Positions 42,088-52,036 of a DNA stretch of 64,000 bases are shown here, piece after piece; position 1 is the first letter of the stretch, and each line of letters opens with the position of its first letter. The stretch lies in NCBI RefSeq assembly GCF_014904795.1, contig NZ_JACZFS010000048.1, positions 1 to 64,000 on the forward strand. Reading direction: 5' to 3'. The position numbers and the translations under genes were made by a program. This DNA is from Nisaea nitritireducens. GTDB taxonomy: Bacteria; Pseudomonadota; Alphaproteobacteria; Thalassobaculales; Thalassobaculaceae. Under the pieces are notes generated by a model that was not told the DNA's origin, searched no databases, and saw only the letters and a program-made list of their open reading frames with translations.

Positions 42088-42785
42088 ACCGTCGTCGCCA
42101 TCCTGTAGCCCGGTCGGTAGGAAAGACGAACCACAGTGATCGGGATCTCGGCACTCCAGGTCACACGTTCGATCACGAACAGTGCAACCCCGACATCCGT
42201 GGCGAGACACTCCGCCTCTTCTTCAGACGCGTTCCCGGCTGAAAATGCGATATCGCCGCGCGTGAAGGGCTGGTTGCGCACCAGCCATTCGTTCGGACTG
42301 ATTGCGGAAAAGTCGGCCTCCGCGAATGCTGGCACCGCCTGCAGATTGACCCACCGGTCCTCGTAGAGGAAAGGCGCACCGTCCGCCAGATGCAGCCCCT
42401 TGATGCGAAGCGCATCCGGTGCTTCGGTTAGCGCCATCATCTCCGTGATCCCGGCCGGTAACCGCGCCCGCCTCCGTTCCAGGATATCGAAGCGATAGGC
42501 GCAGCCCATAGCCTCAACCTCGATCCGGGTAATCGGAATTTCCAGCGTTGCCTTGCGCACCGGGTCGAGCGCGACGCGAGTGCCTGCCTTACGCCGACGC
42601 TCCAGCAACCCGCTGTCGGCCAATCCCTGCAGAGCCCGGTTCACTGTCGCCCGGGCACAGCCGAATTCCGCCGCAAGCTCCATCTCGCCGGGGATCAGCT
42701 CACCCGGCCGCCAGACGCGGTTGGCGATGCGGCGCTTGATCTCTGCCTGAATGCCTTGCCAGGACTTGAGCGCTGACTGTGTCAG
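42084..42785 (-). CDS. hutC: Histidine utilisation repressor HutC (GntR family)
   Basis: A 233-residue GntR-type repressor: winged helix at the N-terminus (IKRRIANRVWRPGELIPGE, then ELAAEFGCARATVNRALQGL) and a UTRA ligand-binding domain after it. The family's ligand is urocanate. Only the ATG at 42683 would be found by standard rules, and it would remove half of the DNA-binding domain. Upstream the frame is open to a CTG at 42785, which has GGAGG seven bases before it and overlaps the hutF stop codon as CTGA; I infer translation starts at CTG. It would repress hutF and hutI via the palindrome between them. Confidence 0.8.
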   Translation of the reverse strand: MTQSALKSWQGIQAEIKRRIANRVWRPGELIPGEMELAAEFGCARATVNRALQGLADSGLLERRRKAGTRVALDPVRKATLEIPITRIEVEAMGCAYRFDILERRRARLPAGITEMMALTEAPDALRIKGLHLADGAPFLYEDRWVNLQAVPAFAEADFSAISPNEWLVRNQPFTRGDIAFSAGNASEEEAECLATDVGVALFVIERVTWSAEIPITVVRLSYRPGYRMATTV

Positions 42786-44158
42786 AGTGCGTCCTCCAGA
42801 TCACGGAGTGCTTCACGGTAGCGAGCCCGGATCTGGTCTCGGGCAATGTGCCGGCCGTCTCTTACCACATGCCGTCCAGCGGACCAGACATCACGGACCC
42901 AGCGGTCGTCACCGGCGAAGATGAAGGTATCGAGGATACGGTCCCCGGTCCTCCCGGCAATATCGAGCGCGGCTCCGTCCAGAGCCACCAGATCGGCAAC
43001 CCGTCCCGGCGCAATCGCCCCGCTATCCCGCCCGGCCGCTTGCGCGCCGCCCCGTACCGCCTCTTCGAACAGCACCCGCCCGGCGGAGCGTTCCTGCTCG
43101 GCCAGGACGGCGCGTCCCTTGTCCCGCAACCGCTGGGAATATTCCAGCGTCCGCAACTCCTCGCTGAGCGAGATCCGGATATTCGAGTCGGACCCGACAC
43201 CGAAGCTCCCGCCAGCCGCGCGATACCGGACACCATCGAAGATCCCGTCGCCAAGACTGGATTCGGTGATCGGGCAAAGCCCGGCGACCGCACCGCTCTT
43301 TGCCATCGCCTCGGTCTCGGACGGCTCCATCTGGGTGGCATGGATCAGGCACCAGTGCTGGTCGACCGCATGGTTCTCCAAGAGCCAGGCCATCGGCCGC
43401 GCGCCCCAGGCGGCTTCAACCTCCTCGACCTCGGCCACCTGCTCGGCGACATGGATATGAATTGGCCGGTCCGGACGCAGCGCTGCGGCACCGGCAAGCG
43501 CCTCTCGCGTCACCGCGCGCAAAGAATGTGGCGCAACCCCGATGGCGCAATCAGCCGTCAGTTTCGCCACAGACGTTTCGGCTTCTTCGAGCAGCCGCGC
43601 ATAGCGATCCGGGTCGTTCCCGAAGCGGATCTGCCCCGGCCCGAGAGCACGCCCGTCACAGCCACCGACCTGATACAGAACCGGCGCCAGGGTAAGGCCG
43701 ATGCCCGTCTCCGCCGCAGCCTCTGTGACGCGTTCGCTCATTTCGCCGAGGGCCGCATAGGGCGTGCCGTCGACCTGATGATGCAGATAGTGGAACTCCA
43801 CCGATCCGGCATAGCCCGCTTCCAGCATTTCCATCTGCACCAGTGCCGTGACCGCGCTCACATGCGCCGGCGTCAGGGATTGCAGAAAGCGGTACATCAG
43901 CCGCCGCCATGTCCAGAAACTGTCCTTCGGATCGGGCCCCCGCCCCTCCGTCAAGCCGGCCATGGCACGCTGGAAAGCATGGGAATGCAGGTTAACCGGG
44001 GCGGGCAGCAACACGGCGGCGCGATGGTCCGCACCACCGGCGGCAGAAGCCTCGCCGGTCCTGACAGTCCCGATCCGGCCGGAGCCATCGATCGTGACCA
44101 GCGCATCCCGCTGCCAGCCGTCTTCCATCAGAACCGTCTCTGCGAAAACCGTCGTCAC
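42782..44158 (-). CDS. hutF: Formimidoylglutamate deiminase
   Basis: An amidohydrolase of 458 residues which converts N-formimino-L-glutamate to N-formyl-L-glutamate and ammonia. Zinc ligands are seen in NLHSHAFQRAM, EFHYLHHQVDG, and in PIHIHVAEQVAEVE and the Asp in GVGSDSNIRIS. The start is GTG 44158 after AAGGAG, rather than the frame start 51 bases upstream. It is divergent from hutI, with the HutC operator in between. HutF-type pathways need HutG to finish the job; no hutG is seen here. Confidence 0.93.
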   Translation of the reverse strand: MTTVFAETVLMEDGWQRDALVTIDGSGRIGTVRTGEASAAGGADHRAAVLLPAPVNLHSHAFQRAMAGLTEGRGPDPKDSFWTWRRLMYRFLQSLTPAHVSAVTALVQMEMLEAGYAGSVEFHYLHHQVDGTPYAALGEMSERVTEAAAETGIGLTLAPVLYQVGGCDGRALGPGQIRFGNDPDRYARLLEEAETSVAKLTADCAIGVAPHSLRAVTREALAGAAALRPDRPIHIHVAEQVAEVEEVEAAWGARPMAWLLENHAVDQHWCLIHATQMEPSETEAMAKSGAVAGLCPITESSLGDGIFDGVRYRAAGGSFGVGSDSNIRISLSEELRTLEYSQRLRDKGRAVLAEQERSAGRVLFEEAVRGGAQAAGRDSGAIAPGRVADLVALDGAALDIAGRTGDRILDTFIFAGDDRWVRDVWSAGRHVVRDGRHIARDQIRARYREALRDLEDAL

Positions 44159-44184
44159 GGTGGCGTCTCCTTGTTGACAGCAAT

Positions 44185-44204
44185 TATTATGTATAGACAT
44201 AATA
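44185..44204. promoter_or_regulatory. HutC operator palindrome
   Basis: Perfect inverted repeat TATTATGT-ATAG-ACATAATA, eight bases per arm, in the 91-base region between hutF and hutI. It has the TGTATAGACA core of HutC sites known in other proteobacteria. Its central place suits repression of both divergent arms. Confidence 0.78.
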
Positions 44205-44249
44205 TTCAAATCAGCCTTCCGGGCAAGCTTCTATTCGGACCAGACGGCC

Positions 44250-45449
44250 ATGCAGATCCTCGGCAATACCACGCTCGCGACCATGCTCCCAGACACCAGC
44301 GCCTATGGCCTGGTGAAGAGCGGCGCCGTCGCGCTGTGGGACGGGAAAATCGCCTGGGCAGGCCCGGAAGCGGGCCTGCCGGACAACTTTGCACACTGGC
44401 CGCGCGAGGATCTTGGCGGGCGGCTCATCACCCCCGCACTGGTGGATTGCCACACTCATATCGTCTTCGGCGGCAACCGGGCCCGAGAGTTCGAACTGCG
44501 GCTTGAAGGCGCGAGTTACGAGGAAGTGGCGCGCGCTGGCGGCGGCATCGTCTCCACCGTGACGGCCACCCGCGCGGCGAGTGAGGATGCGCTGGTCGCC
44601 GACGCCCTGCCCCGCATCGATGCGCTGCTGGCGGAAGGTGTCGCCACCATCGAAATCAAGTCGGGTTACGGTCTCGATATCGAGACCGAGCTGCGCATGC
44701 TGCGCGCCGCGCGGCGGATCGGGCGGGAGCGGCCGATCCGTGTCCGCACGAGCTTTCTCGGCGCCCATGCGGTACCGGCGGAATACAAGAACCGGCCGGA
44801 TGCCTATATCGACGAGATCTGCCTGCCGGCCCTGACGAAAGCAGCGGAAGAAGGCCTCGCTGATGCGGTGGACGGTTTCTGCGAAGGCATCGGTTTCAGC
44901 CCGGCGCAGATCGAGCGGATTTTCGAACGAGCCAAAACACTCGGCCTGCCGGTGAAACTCCATGCCGAGCAGCTTTCCGATCTCGGCGGCACGGCGCTGG
45001 CCGCGCGCTACGGTGCACTGTCGGCGGATCATCTGGAATATCTCGGCGCAGACGGCATTGCCGCCATGGCCGAAAGTGGCACCGTCGCCGTGTTGCTGCC
45101 CGGAGCATTCTACACGTTGCGCGAGACGCAGCTGCCACCGGTTCAGGCCCTGCGCGATGCGGGCGTGCCAATGGCGATTGCGACGGACTGCAATCCCGGC
45201 TCTTCGCCACTGACCTCCCTGCTGTTGGCCATGAACATGGCCTGCACGTTGTTCCGGATGACACCGGAGGAGGCACTGGCAGGCGCAACCCGGATCGCCG
45301 CTCAGGCGCTCGATCTCGACGATGCCGGCACCATCGAAGCCGGCAAGCGGGCCGATCTCGCCATCTGGAATGTCAGCGAGCCGGCGGAGCTGGCCTACCG
45401 CATCGGATTCAATCCTCTTCACAAGCGCATTTTCGCGGGGACTTCATGA
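44250..45449 (+). CDS. hutI: Imidazolonepropionase
   Basis: A 399-residue amidohydrolase that opens imidazolone-5-propionate to formiminoglutamate. Metal ligands appear in [11 protein letters not shown] and in the downstream VKLHAEQLS and [10 protein letters not shown] segments; the start [12 protein letters not shown] is as in the family. It is the first gene of the plus arm and overlaps hutH by four bases (ATGA). Confidence 0.95.
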   Translation: MQILGNTTLATMLPDTSAYGLVKSGAVALWDGKIAWAGPEAGLPDNFAHWPREDLGGRLITPALVDCHTHIVFGGNRAREFELRLEGASYEEVARAGGGIVSTVTATRAASEDALVADALPRIDALLAEGVATIEIKSGYGLDIETELRMLRAARRIGRERPIRVRTSFLGAHAVPAEYKNRPDAYIDEICLPALTKAAEEGLADAVDGFCEGIGFSPAQIERIFERAKTLGLPVKLHAEQLSDLGGTALAARYGALSADHLEYLGADGIAAMAESGTVAVLLPGAFYTLRETQLPPVQALRDAGVPMAIATDCNPGSSPLTSLLLAMNMACTLFRMTPEEALAGATRIAAQALDLDDAGTIEAGKRADLAIWNVSEPAELAYRIGFNPLHKRIFAGTS

Positions 45450-46993
45450 GCGACATCATCCTGACGCCGGGCAGCACCACGCTGCTTGATCTCGAAGGCC
45501 TGCGTGGCCAGGGCCACCGGTTCCGGCTCGACCGGGCGGCGAAGCCCGCCGTCGATGCGGCTGCTGCACTTGTCGCCCAGGCAGCCAACGGAGATGAAGC
45601 CGTCTACGGTGTGAATACCGGCTTCGGCAAGCTCGCCACCGTACGCATCGCGCCGGAAGACACCTCGACCCTGCAACGCAACCTGATCCGCTCCCACTGC
45701 GCTGGTGTCGGCGCACCGACGGAGACGCAGGTCGTGCGGGCGATGATGATATTGAAGCTGCTGTCCCTCGGACGCGGTGCCTCCGGCGTGCGCTGGGAAG
45801 TGATCGAGCTGATCGAGGCAATGTTGCGCGCCCGGGTGACCCCCATCGTACCGAGCCAGGGTTCCGTCGGTGCCTCCGGCGACCTTGCCCCGCTCGCCCA
45901 CATGGCGGCGGTGCTGATCGGCGAGGGCAAGGCCGAGTACAAAGGCCGGATTATGCCGGGCAAGGAAGCGCTGGACGCAGCGGGACTGACACCAATCGAG
46001 CTTGGCCCGAAGGAAGGGCTGGCGCTGATCAACGGCACCCAGTTCTGCACTGCCTACGCGCTGGCCGCCCTGTCCCATGCCTGGCGAAATGTCGAGGCGG
46101 GTGTGGTTGCGGCAGCCCTCTCCACCGACGCCATCATGGGCTCCACCGCGCCATTGCATCCAGCCATTCACGCGCTTCGCGGCCAGCCCGGCCAGATCGA
46201 TGTCGCCGCGGCCATGCGGGCGCTGATGGACGGATCGGAGATCCGTGAAAGTCATGTGCTCGGCGATACCCGCGTGCAGGACCCCTATTGCATTCGTTGC
46301 CACCCGCAGGTCTCCGGCGCCGCCATCGACATGATGCGCCACGCCGCACGCACGCTGGAGATCGAAGCCAACGCGGTCACCGATAACCCGCTTGTGCTGG
46401 TCGAGGACGGCCGGATCATTTCCGGCGGCAACTTCCACGCCGAGCCGGTCGGCTTCGCCGCCGACCAGATGGCCATCGCCATCGCCGAGATCGGTGCCAT
46501 CGCCCAGCGCCGCGTCGCGTTGATGGTCGATCCGGTGCTGTCCTTCGACCTGCCTGCCTTCCTGACGCCGGAGCCCGGTTTGAATTCCGGGATGATGATC
46601 GCGGAGGTCACCACCGCCGCGCTGATGAGCGAGAACAAGCATCTCGCCAATCCCTGCTCGACGGATTCGACACCGACCAGCGCCAATCAGGAAGATCATG
46701 TTTCCATGGCCGCCCATGGCGCCCGCCGGCTGATGCGGATGAACGACAACCTGACCCGGATCATCGCCGTCGAGCTGCTCTGCGCCGCACAGGGTGTGGA
46801 ATTCCGCGCCCCGCTGAAAACCAGCGCAGCCCTGCAGCGCGCGGTCTCCACCATCCGCACCGTCTCGCCGACCCTGACCGAGGATCGCGAGGTCGCGGTC
46901 GATATCGAAGCTGTCGCCGAACGCATCCTCGACAAAACCGTCGCGGAGGCCACCGAGCACGGCCCGCTGATGACCCTTTCCGCCCGCTACTAA
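45446..46993 (+). CDS. hutH: Histidine ammonia-lyase
   Basis: A 515-residue MIO enzyme that removes ammonia from histidine to give urocanate. The cofactor-forming triad is intact in [15 protein letters not shown] (Ala-Ser-Gly about residues 142-144). Active-site residues Tyr in VYGVNTGFG, His in RSHCAG, Asn in LINGTQ, Tyr and Arg in [11 protein letters not shown], and Glu in NQEDHV are all present. It overlaps hutI by four bases and precedes hutU by 15. Confidence 0.96.
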   Translation: MSDIILTPGSTTLLDLEGLRGQGHRFRLDRAAKPAVDAAAALVAQAANGDEAVYGVNTGFGKLATVRIAPEDTSTLQRNLIRSHCAGVGAPTETQVVRAMMILKLLSLGRGASGVRWEVIELIEAMLRARVTPIVPSQGSVGASGDLAPLAHMAAVLIGEGKAEYKGRIMPGKEALDAAGLTPIELGPKEGLALINGTQFCTAYALAALSHAWRNVEAGVVAAALSTDAIMGSTAPLHPAIHALRGQPGQIDVAAAMRALMDGSEIRESHVLGDTRVQDPYCIRCHPQVSGAAIDMMRHAARTLEIEANAVTDNPLVLVEDGRIISGGNFHAEPVGFAADQMAIAIAEIGAIAQRRVALMVDPVLSFDLPAFLTPEPGLNSGMMIAEVTTAALMSENKHLANPCSTDSTPTSANQEDHVSMAAHGARRLMRMNDNLTRIIAVELLCAAQGVEFRAPLKTSAALQRAVSTIRTVSPTLTEDREVAVDIEAVAERILDKTVAEATEHGPLMTLSARY

Positions 46994-47008
46994 ACCGGAG
47001 CCGAAACC

Positions 47009-48676
47009 ATGACAAATCCCCGCAAGAATGCCCGCGACATCTTCCCGCCGACCGGCCCGGAGCTGAGCGCCAAGCATTGGACCACTGAAGCTCCGATGCG
47101 AATGCTGATGAACAACCTGCATCCGGACGTGGCCGAGAACCCGCATGAGCTGGTGGTCTATGGCGGCATCGGCCGGGCCGCCCGGACATGGGACGATTTC
47201 GACCGGATCGTCGCCAGCCTGAAGGCGCTGGAAGAGGACGAGACCCTGCTGGTGCAATCCGGCCGTCCGGTCGGTGTGTTCCGCACGCACAAGGACGCGC
47301 CGCGCGTACTGATCGCCAACTCCAATCTGGTGCCGCACTGGGCCACCTGGGAGCATTTCAACGAGCTCGATCGCAAGGGCCTGATGATGTACGGCCAGAT
47401 GACGGCCGGCTCCTGGATCTATATCGGCAGCCAGGGCATCGTGCAGGGCACCTATGAGACATTTGTCGAAGCGGGACGCCAGCATTATGGCGGCAGCCTG
47501 AAGGGCAAATGGATCCTGACAGCCGGTCTCGGCGGCATGGGCGGCGCGCAACCGCTCGCCGCCGTCTTTGCGGGCGCCTGCTGCCTTGCCGTCGAATGCG
47601 ACGAGACAAGGATCGATTTCCGCCTGCGCACCGGCTATGTCGACGAGAAGGCCACCAGCCTCGATGAGGCGCTTGAAATGATCGAGCGCTGGACAGCGGC
47701 GGGTGAGGCGAAATCCGTCGGCCTGCTCGGCAATGCGGCCGACATCGTGCCGGAGATCGAGCGGCGCGGCATCCGCCCGGACATCGTCACCGACCAGACC
47801 TCGGCGCACGATCCGGTGCACGGCTACCTGCCGCAGGGATGGACCGTCGCGGAGTGGCGGGAGAAGCAGGAAAGCGATCCGAAAGCCGTCGAGAAAGCCG
47901 CCCGCGCGTCCATGAAAGTGCATGTGGCGGCGATGGTCGCCTTCTCGGAACGGGACGTCCCCACCGTCGATTACGGCAACAACATCCGGCAGGTCGCGCT
48001 GGAGGAAGGGCTGGAGAACGCCTTCGCCTTCCCCGGCTTCGTGCCCGCCTATATCCGGCCTCTGTTCTGCCGCGGCGTTGGCCCGTTCCGCTGGGTCGCT
48101 CTCTCCGGCGATCCGGAGGATATCTACAAGACCGACGCCAAGGTGAAGGAGCTGATGCCGGACGACACGCATCTGCATAACTGGCTCGACATGGCGCGGG
48201 AGCGGATCTCGTTCCAGGGCCTGCCGGCGCGGATCTGCTGGGTTGGCCTCGGCGACCGGCACCGGCTCGGCCTCGCCTTCAACGAGATGGTCCGGAACGG
48301 CGAGCTGAAAGCCCCCGTGGTGATCGGCCGCGACCATCTCGACAGCGGCTCCGTTGCCTCCCCGAACCGGGAAACCGAGTCCATGAAGGACGGCTCCGAT
48401 GCGGTCTCCGACTGGCCGCTGCTGAACGCGCTGCTAAATACGGCCTCGGGCGCCACCTGGGTCTCGCTGCATCATGGCGGCGGCGTCGGCATGGGCTTCT
48501 CCCAGCATGCCGGCATGGTCATCGTCTGCGACGGCACCGAGGATGCGGACCGGCGGCTGGAGAGGGTGCTCTGGAACGATCCGGCGACCGGCGTCATGCG
48601 GCATGCGGATGCGGGCTACGAGATCGCCGTGGACTGCGCGAAGGAGCATGGCCTCAACCTGCCTTCCATCCGCTGA
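47009..48676 (+). CDS. hutU: Urocanate hydratase
   Basis: A 555-residue NAD+-dependent hydratase converting urocanate to imidazolone propionate. The NAD-binding segment [17 protein letters not shown], the active-site region [20 protein letters not shown] and the C-terminal [17 protein letters not shown] are characteristic. It follows hutH and its stop overlaps the next gene by one base (TGATG). Confidence 0.97.
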   Translation: MTNPRKNARDIFPPTGPELSAKHWTTEAPMRMLMNNLHPDVAENPHELVVYGGIGRAARTWDDFDRIVASLKALEEDETLLVQSGRPVGVFRTHKDAPRVLIANSNLVPHWATWEHFNELDRKGLMMYGQMTAGSWIYIGSQGIVQGTYETFVEAGRQHYGGSLKGKWILTAGLGGMGGAQPLAAVFAGACCLAVECDETRIDFRLRTGYVDEKATSLDEALEMIERWTAAGEAKSVGLLGNAADIVPEIERRGIRPDIVTDQTSAHDPVHGYLPQGWTVAEWREKQESDPKAVEKAARASMKVHVAAMVAFSERDVPTVDYGNNIRQVALEEGLENAFAFPGFVPAYIRPLFCRGVGPFRWVALSGDPEDIYKTDAKVKELMPDDTHLHNWLDMARERISFQGLPARICWVGLGDRHRLGLAFNEMVRNGELKAPVVIGRDHLDSGSVASPNRETESMKDGSDAVSDWPLLNALLNTASGATWVSLHHGGGVGMGFSQHAGMVIVCDGTEDADRRLERVLWNDPATGVMRHADAGYEIAVDCAKEHGLNLPSIR

Positions 48677-50178
48677 TGAGCGCCGGGAGAGAGACATCCG
48701 GCTTCGTCGTCGGCGAAGCGCCGCTGACCTGCGAGCGGCTGGTGGCGGCGGCACGAAATGCCACATCCTTCAGCCTTGCGCCCGCCGTGCAGGAGCGTAT
48801 CCGCGAAGCCCGGCAGGCAGTGGACCGGATTCTCTCCGGGGACGCCCCGGTCTACGGCATCAACACAGGCGTCGGCTCGCAGAAAGAGCACAAGGTCAGC
48901 GCGGACGAGGCCGCCGCCTATAATCGGCGGCTGATACGGGGGCATGGCACCCGCGTGCCGGGCCCGACGGCCGAGCCGGACGTGGTTCGGGCAACGATCA
49001 TCGTGCTGCTGCATGAACTGGCCTCGGGATCCTCCGGTGCCTCTCTGGAGCTGATCGAGCTGATGGCGGAAATGGCCTCCGCGCACGAGATGCCGAACAT
49101 CGATACCAGCGGGTCGATCGGTGCCTCCGACCTTGTGCCGCTGTCACAGATCGCGGACTGGGCGCTGTCCCATCCGAAAGCTGTCGAGCAAGGGCTTCCC
49201 TTCCCCAAGGACGCGCTTGCGATGATCAATTGCAACGCGCTCAGCCTGGCAAGCGGCGCGCTTTGCATCACCGAGCTTTCCGAGCTGATGCGCGGCTTCG
49301 ATCTCGCCGCCGCGATGACCATGGAAGGCTTCCGCTGCAACCTCGATGCGATCTCCGAGCCGGTGAATTCCGTGCATCGCCGTCAAGGCCAGGCCCGCTC
49401 CGCCGCCCGCATGCGCGAGGCTTTGGCGGACAGTGTTCTCTGGCAGCCGGGCGCCGCCCGCTTCCTGCAGGATCCCCTCAGCTTCCGCGATGCCGGCCAG
49501 GTGAACGGCGCCGGGCTGGAATGCGCGACCTGGCTGGAACAGGTCTGGAATGACGAGCTGGCCGGCACGGTGATCAACCCCCTGGTCAATATCGGGCCGA
49601 ACCCCGCCTATTCGCACGGCAACATGGACACCACCCGGATGACCCTCGCACTCGACGGCATGCGGCAGGCGCTGGCGAAGATGGCCGATCTGGCGGGCGA
49701 GCGGGTTCACAAACAGCAATGGCCCGCCTTCTCCGGCCTGCCAATCGGGCTGGCGGAAGCAGACTCGGCTGTCGGCGGCGTCCAGTTCCTCAATCTCGGG
49801 CACATCACCGCTTCGCTGATCACGTCGGTCAAGATCTGGGCGCAACCGCATCTGCTGCATCCGTCCGGACAGGTGGCGGACGGGGTCGAAGATACCGCCA
49901 GCAATGCCGTCCACGCCGTGCACGAACTGGCGCGGCAGATCGATGCCTGCTGGAAAATCATCGGGCTCGAAATCGCCGTGGCCTGCTGGGCCGTGCACAG
50001 ACGCCGCATCCCGGTCGCCGATCTGGGCGCGGGCCTGCGGACTCTCTACGACAATTGCATCGCCACCCTGCCAATCGGGCATGAGGGTGAGGAGGTGTTC
50101 CGTCTTGCCGAAACCATCGCTGCAGTGCGCGATTTCGTCTCCGAAACGGCCACTCCGGGAAGCCAGGTCACGCAATAG
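48676..50178 (+). CDS. Aromatic amino acid lyase homologue, MIO triad altered
   Basis: A 500-residue member of the HAL/PAL superfamily, translationally coupled to hutU. Overall it keeps VYGINTGVG, RGHGTR, INCNALSLASG and NPLVNIGPNP. Yet where HutH has GASGDLAPL this one has GASDLVPL, so Gly of the MIO-forming Ala-Ser-Gly is missing (Ala150-Ser151-Asp152). HutH's catalytic Tyr in QDPYCIR is Leu here (QDPLSFR), GNFH is GNMD, and the QEDH segment has no obvious counterpart. It is therefore unlikely to be a normal histidine lyase. Ergothionase and trimethylated-histidine lyases in this fold are reported to act without MIO; a lyase acting on a betaine such as hercynine would suit its place. Confidence 0.82.
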   Translation: MSAGRETSGFVVGEAPLTCERLVAAARNATSFSLAPAVQERIREARQAVDRILSGDAPVYGINTGVGSQKEHKVSADEAAAYNRRLIRGHGTRVPGPTAEPDVVRATIIVLLHELASGSSGASLELIELMAEMASAHEMPNIDTSGSIGASDLVPLSQIADWALSHPKAVEQGLPFPKDALAMINCNALSLASGALCITELSELMRGFDLAAAMTMEGFRCNLDAISEPVNSVHRRQGQARSAARMREALADSVLWQPGAARFLQDPLSFRDAGQVNGAGLECATWLEQVWNDELAGTVINPLVNIGPNPAYSHGNMDTTRMTLALDGMRQALAKMADLAGERVHKQQWPAFSGLPIGLAEADSAVGGVQFLNLGHITASLITSVKIWAQPHLLHPSGQVADGVEDTASNAVHAVHELARQIDACWKIIGLEIAVACWAVHRRRIPVADLGAGLRTLYDNCIATLPIGHEGEEVFRLAETIAAVRDFVSETATPGSQVTQ

Positions 50179-50256
50179 TGGGTTGCGGCTGTGCGGAAAC
50201 TGCCCAGCTTGACCGGGACCGGCGAATTTCCGGCGCAGGCAAGAAGAGAGTACCGC

Positions 50257-51180
50257 ATGAGTGTTGTTATCGGCAGCCCTGGACTGAACCGTTCCCTTAC
50301 GGCCTATCTCCCCTGGACGAACCGGGCCGGGCGGATCTGTCCGCCAAGACTAGCCGCCTTCCTCGCCTTGCTGGCGCCGGCCCTGCTGCTGATTTTCGAC
50401 AGCCTGTCCGGCACCCTTGGACCGCGTCCGTGGGAGGTCGCCATCCACCGGGTCGGCTGGTGGTCTGTGGTATTCCTGCTGGCATCGCTGGCCGTCACAC
50501 CACTGCGCCGCACGCTGCGTTGGAGCGGGCTGATCGTCGTGCGCCGGATGATCGGCGTTTCCGTCTTCCTCGCAGTGCTCCTGCATCTCGCACTGTATGC
50601 GGGCCAGCAATCCTGGGACCTGCTCAAGGTCGGCACCGAGATTGCAGTCCGGTTTTATCTGACCATCGGCTTCGTTGCCCTGCTCGGCCTCGCCGCCCTC
50701 GCCGCGACATCGACGGACGCCATGATCCGGCGCCTCGGCGGCAGGCGCTGGCAGGCATTGCACAAGCTGGTCTATCCGATCGGCCTGCTCGCTCTGGTGC
50801 ATTTCTTTCTGCAATCCAAGAACGATGTGACCGAGCCGATCCTGTTCAGCGGTTTGTTTGTCTGGCTGATGCTGTATCGGCTATGGCGCTGGCGTCTGGG
50901 TGATCCGGCACTCAAGGGACTGGTGCTTTTGGCCGTCGGTGCTGCCCTGCTGACAGGCATTGGCGAGAGTATCGGCATCTCGCTCAAACATAACGTCCCA
51001 CTCTCGGTCATGCTTCAGTCGCAATTCGATCTTGGGATTGGCATTCGACCTGCCTGGTGGGTGCTGGGTACTGGCCTTGCCATAGCAATCGCAGCGGTGA
51101 TCCGGCGACAGCGAGCCGAAGCAATCAGCCGTAGCGGCCGCCAATATAATCCCGGCAACGGCGGTCGTCCGGCGCGTTGA
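50257..51180 (+). CDS. MsrQ-like haem membrane protein (ferric reductase-like domain)
   Basis: A 307-residue membrane protein with the ferric-reductase-like six-span core. Likely haem histidines lie in [29 protein letters not shown] and LVHFFLQSK. MsrQ normally hands electrons to the periplasmic methionine sulfoxide reductase MsrP, but no msrP is adjacent here. It is about 100 residues longer than MsrQ at the C-terminus, with extra hydrophobic segments. ATG 50257 has GAAGAGAG nine bases upstream. Its 3' end overlaps the 3' end of pstB by 56 bases. Confidence 0.75.
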   Translation: MSVVIGSPGLNRSLTAYLPWTNRAGRICPPRLAAFLALLAPALLLIFDSLSGTLGPRPWEVAIHRVGWWSVVFLLASLAVTPLRRTLRWSGLIVVRRMIGVSVFLAVLLHLALYAGQQSWDLLKVGTEIAVRFYLTIGFVALLGLAALAATSTDAMIRRLGGRRWQALHKLVYPIGLLALVHFFLQSKNDVTEPILFSGLFVWLMLYRLWRWRLGDPALKGLVLLAVGAALLTGIGESIGISLKHNVPLSVMLQSQFDLGIGIRPAWWVLGTGLAIAIAAVIRRQRAEAISRSGRQYNPGNGGRPAR

Positions 51181-51943
51181 ACAGCGTTTCCGTGTCGCCA
51201 ATCTCTACCAGCTCACCGAGATGGAAAAATCCGGTGCGCTGGGCGACCTGGGCCGCCTGCCGCAAATTGTGGGTGATGATGACGATGGTGAAATCGGTCT
51301 TCAGCTCCCCGATCAACTGCTCGATCAGGTCCGTCGCATGGGGGTCCAGCGCGGAACAGGGCTCATCCATCAGGATGACATCCGGCTCATAGGCGATCGC
51401 CCGGGCGATGCAGAGTCGCTGCTGCTGCCCGCCGGAGAGATCGGTTCCGGGCTCCGACAGCCGGTCCTTCACTTCCTCCCACATGCCCACCCGCTCCAGG
51501 CAACTCCGCACGCCGTCGCGAAGTTCGTCACCATCCCGGGCCATGCCGCGGATCCGGGGGCCATAGGCGATATTGTCGAAGATCGAGGACGGGAACGGGT
51601 TCGGCTTCTGCGCCACCCAGCCGAAACGCCGGCGCACCTCCGTCGGATCAAGTGCGGGATCGTAGATATCCTGACCGTCCAGGGTGATGGTGCCTTCGAG
51701 ACGGGTCCCCGGCAGGATTTCGTTCGTCCGGTTCAGGCACCGCAGCATGGTCGACTTGCCGCATCCCGAAGGCCCGATGAAAGCGGTCACCTCACGGTCG
51801 TAAAGGTCGAGATTGACCCGGTCCAGCGCCTGCTTTTTACCGTACCAGAAGCTTACATCCCGGCATTGCATCTTCACCTGCCTGTCGGCGTGATGATGCC
51901 CGTCCGGGAAATTCAGATTCTGCTCGAACAGATATTTCGTCAT
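51125..51943 (-). CDS. pstB: Phosphate ABC transporter ATP-binding protein
   Basis: A 272-residue ABC ATPase with Walker [10 protein letters not shown], signature [14 protein letters not shown] and Walker B VILMDEP; the PstB-type [15 protein letters not shown] is present. It would power phosphate uptake through PstCA. ATG 51943 is chosen; an upstream ATG at 51985 is possible but without a better binding site. No pstS, pstC, pstA or phoU is nearby, so it is an orphan in this window. PhoX, an alkaline phosphatase, lies 850 bases further on the same strand. It overlaps the MsrQ-like gene tail to tail. Confidence 0.9.
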   Translation of the reverse strand: MTKYLFEQNLNFPDGHHHADRQVKMQCRDVSFWYGKKQALDRVNLDLYDREVTAFIGPSGCGKSTMLRCLNRTNEILPGTRLEGTITLDGQDIYDPALDPTEVRRRFGWVAQKPNPFPSSIFDNIAYGPRIRGMARDGDELRDGVRSCLERVGMWEEVKDRLSEPGTDLSGGQQQRLCIARAIAYEPDVILMDEPCSALDPHATDLIEQLIGELKTDFTIVIITHNLRQAAQVAQRTGFFHLGELVEIGDTETLFNAPDDRRCRDYIGGRYG

Positions 51944-52036
51944 GACACGGGAGTGTACAGGTTTCCCGTTACGGGCCTTTGACATACATCAAAAGATCCC
52001 GAACCGAGTGCAAGTTTCATACTTCCGGCATGGCCT

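Noticed and set aside
45419-48337. A 972-codon open frame on the minus strand across hutH and hutU.
   Set aside because: It lies antisense to two clearly identified hut genes, has low-complexity Arg/His/Gly-rich translation, and is an artefact of high GC codon use in the true genes.
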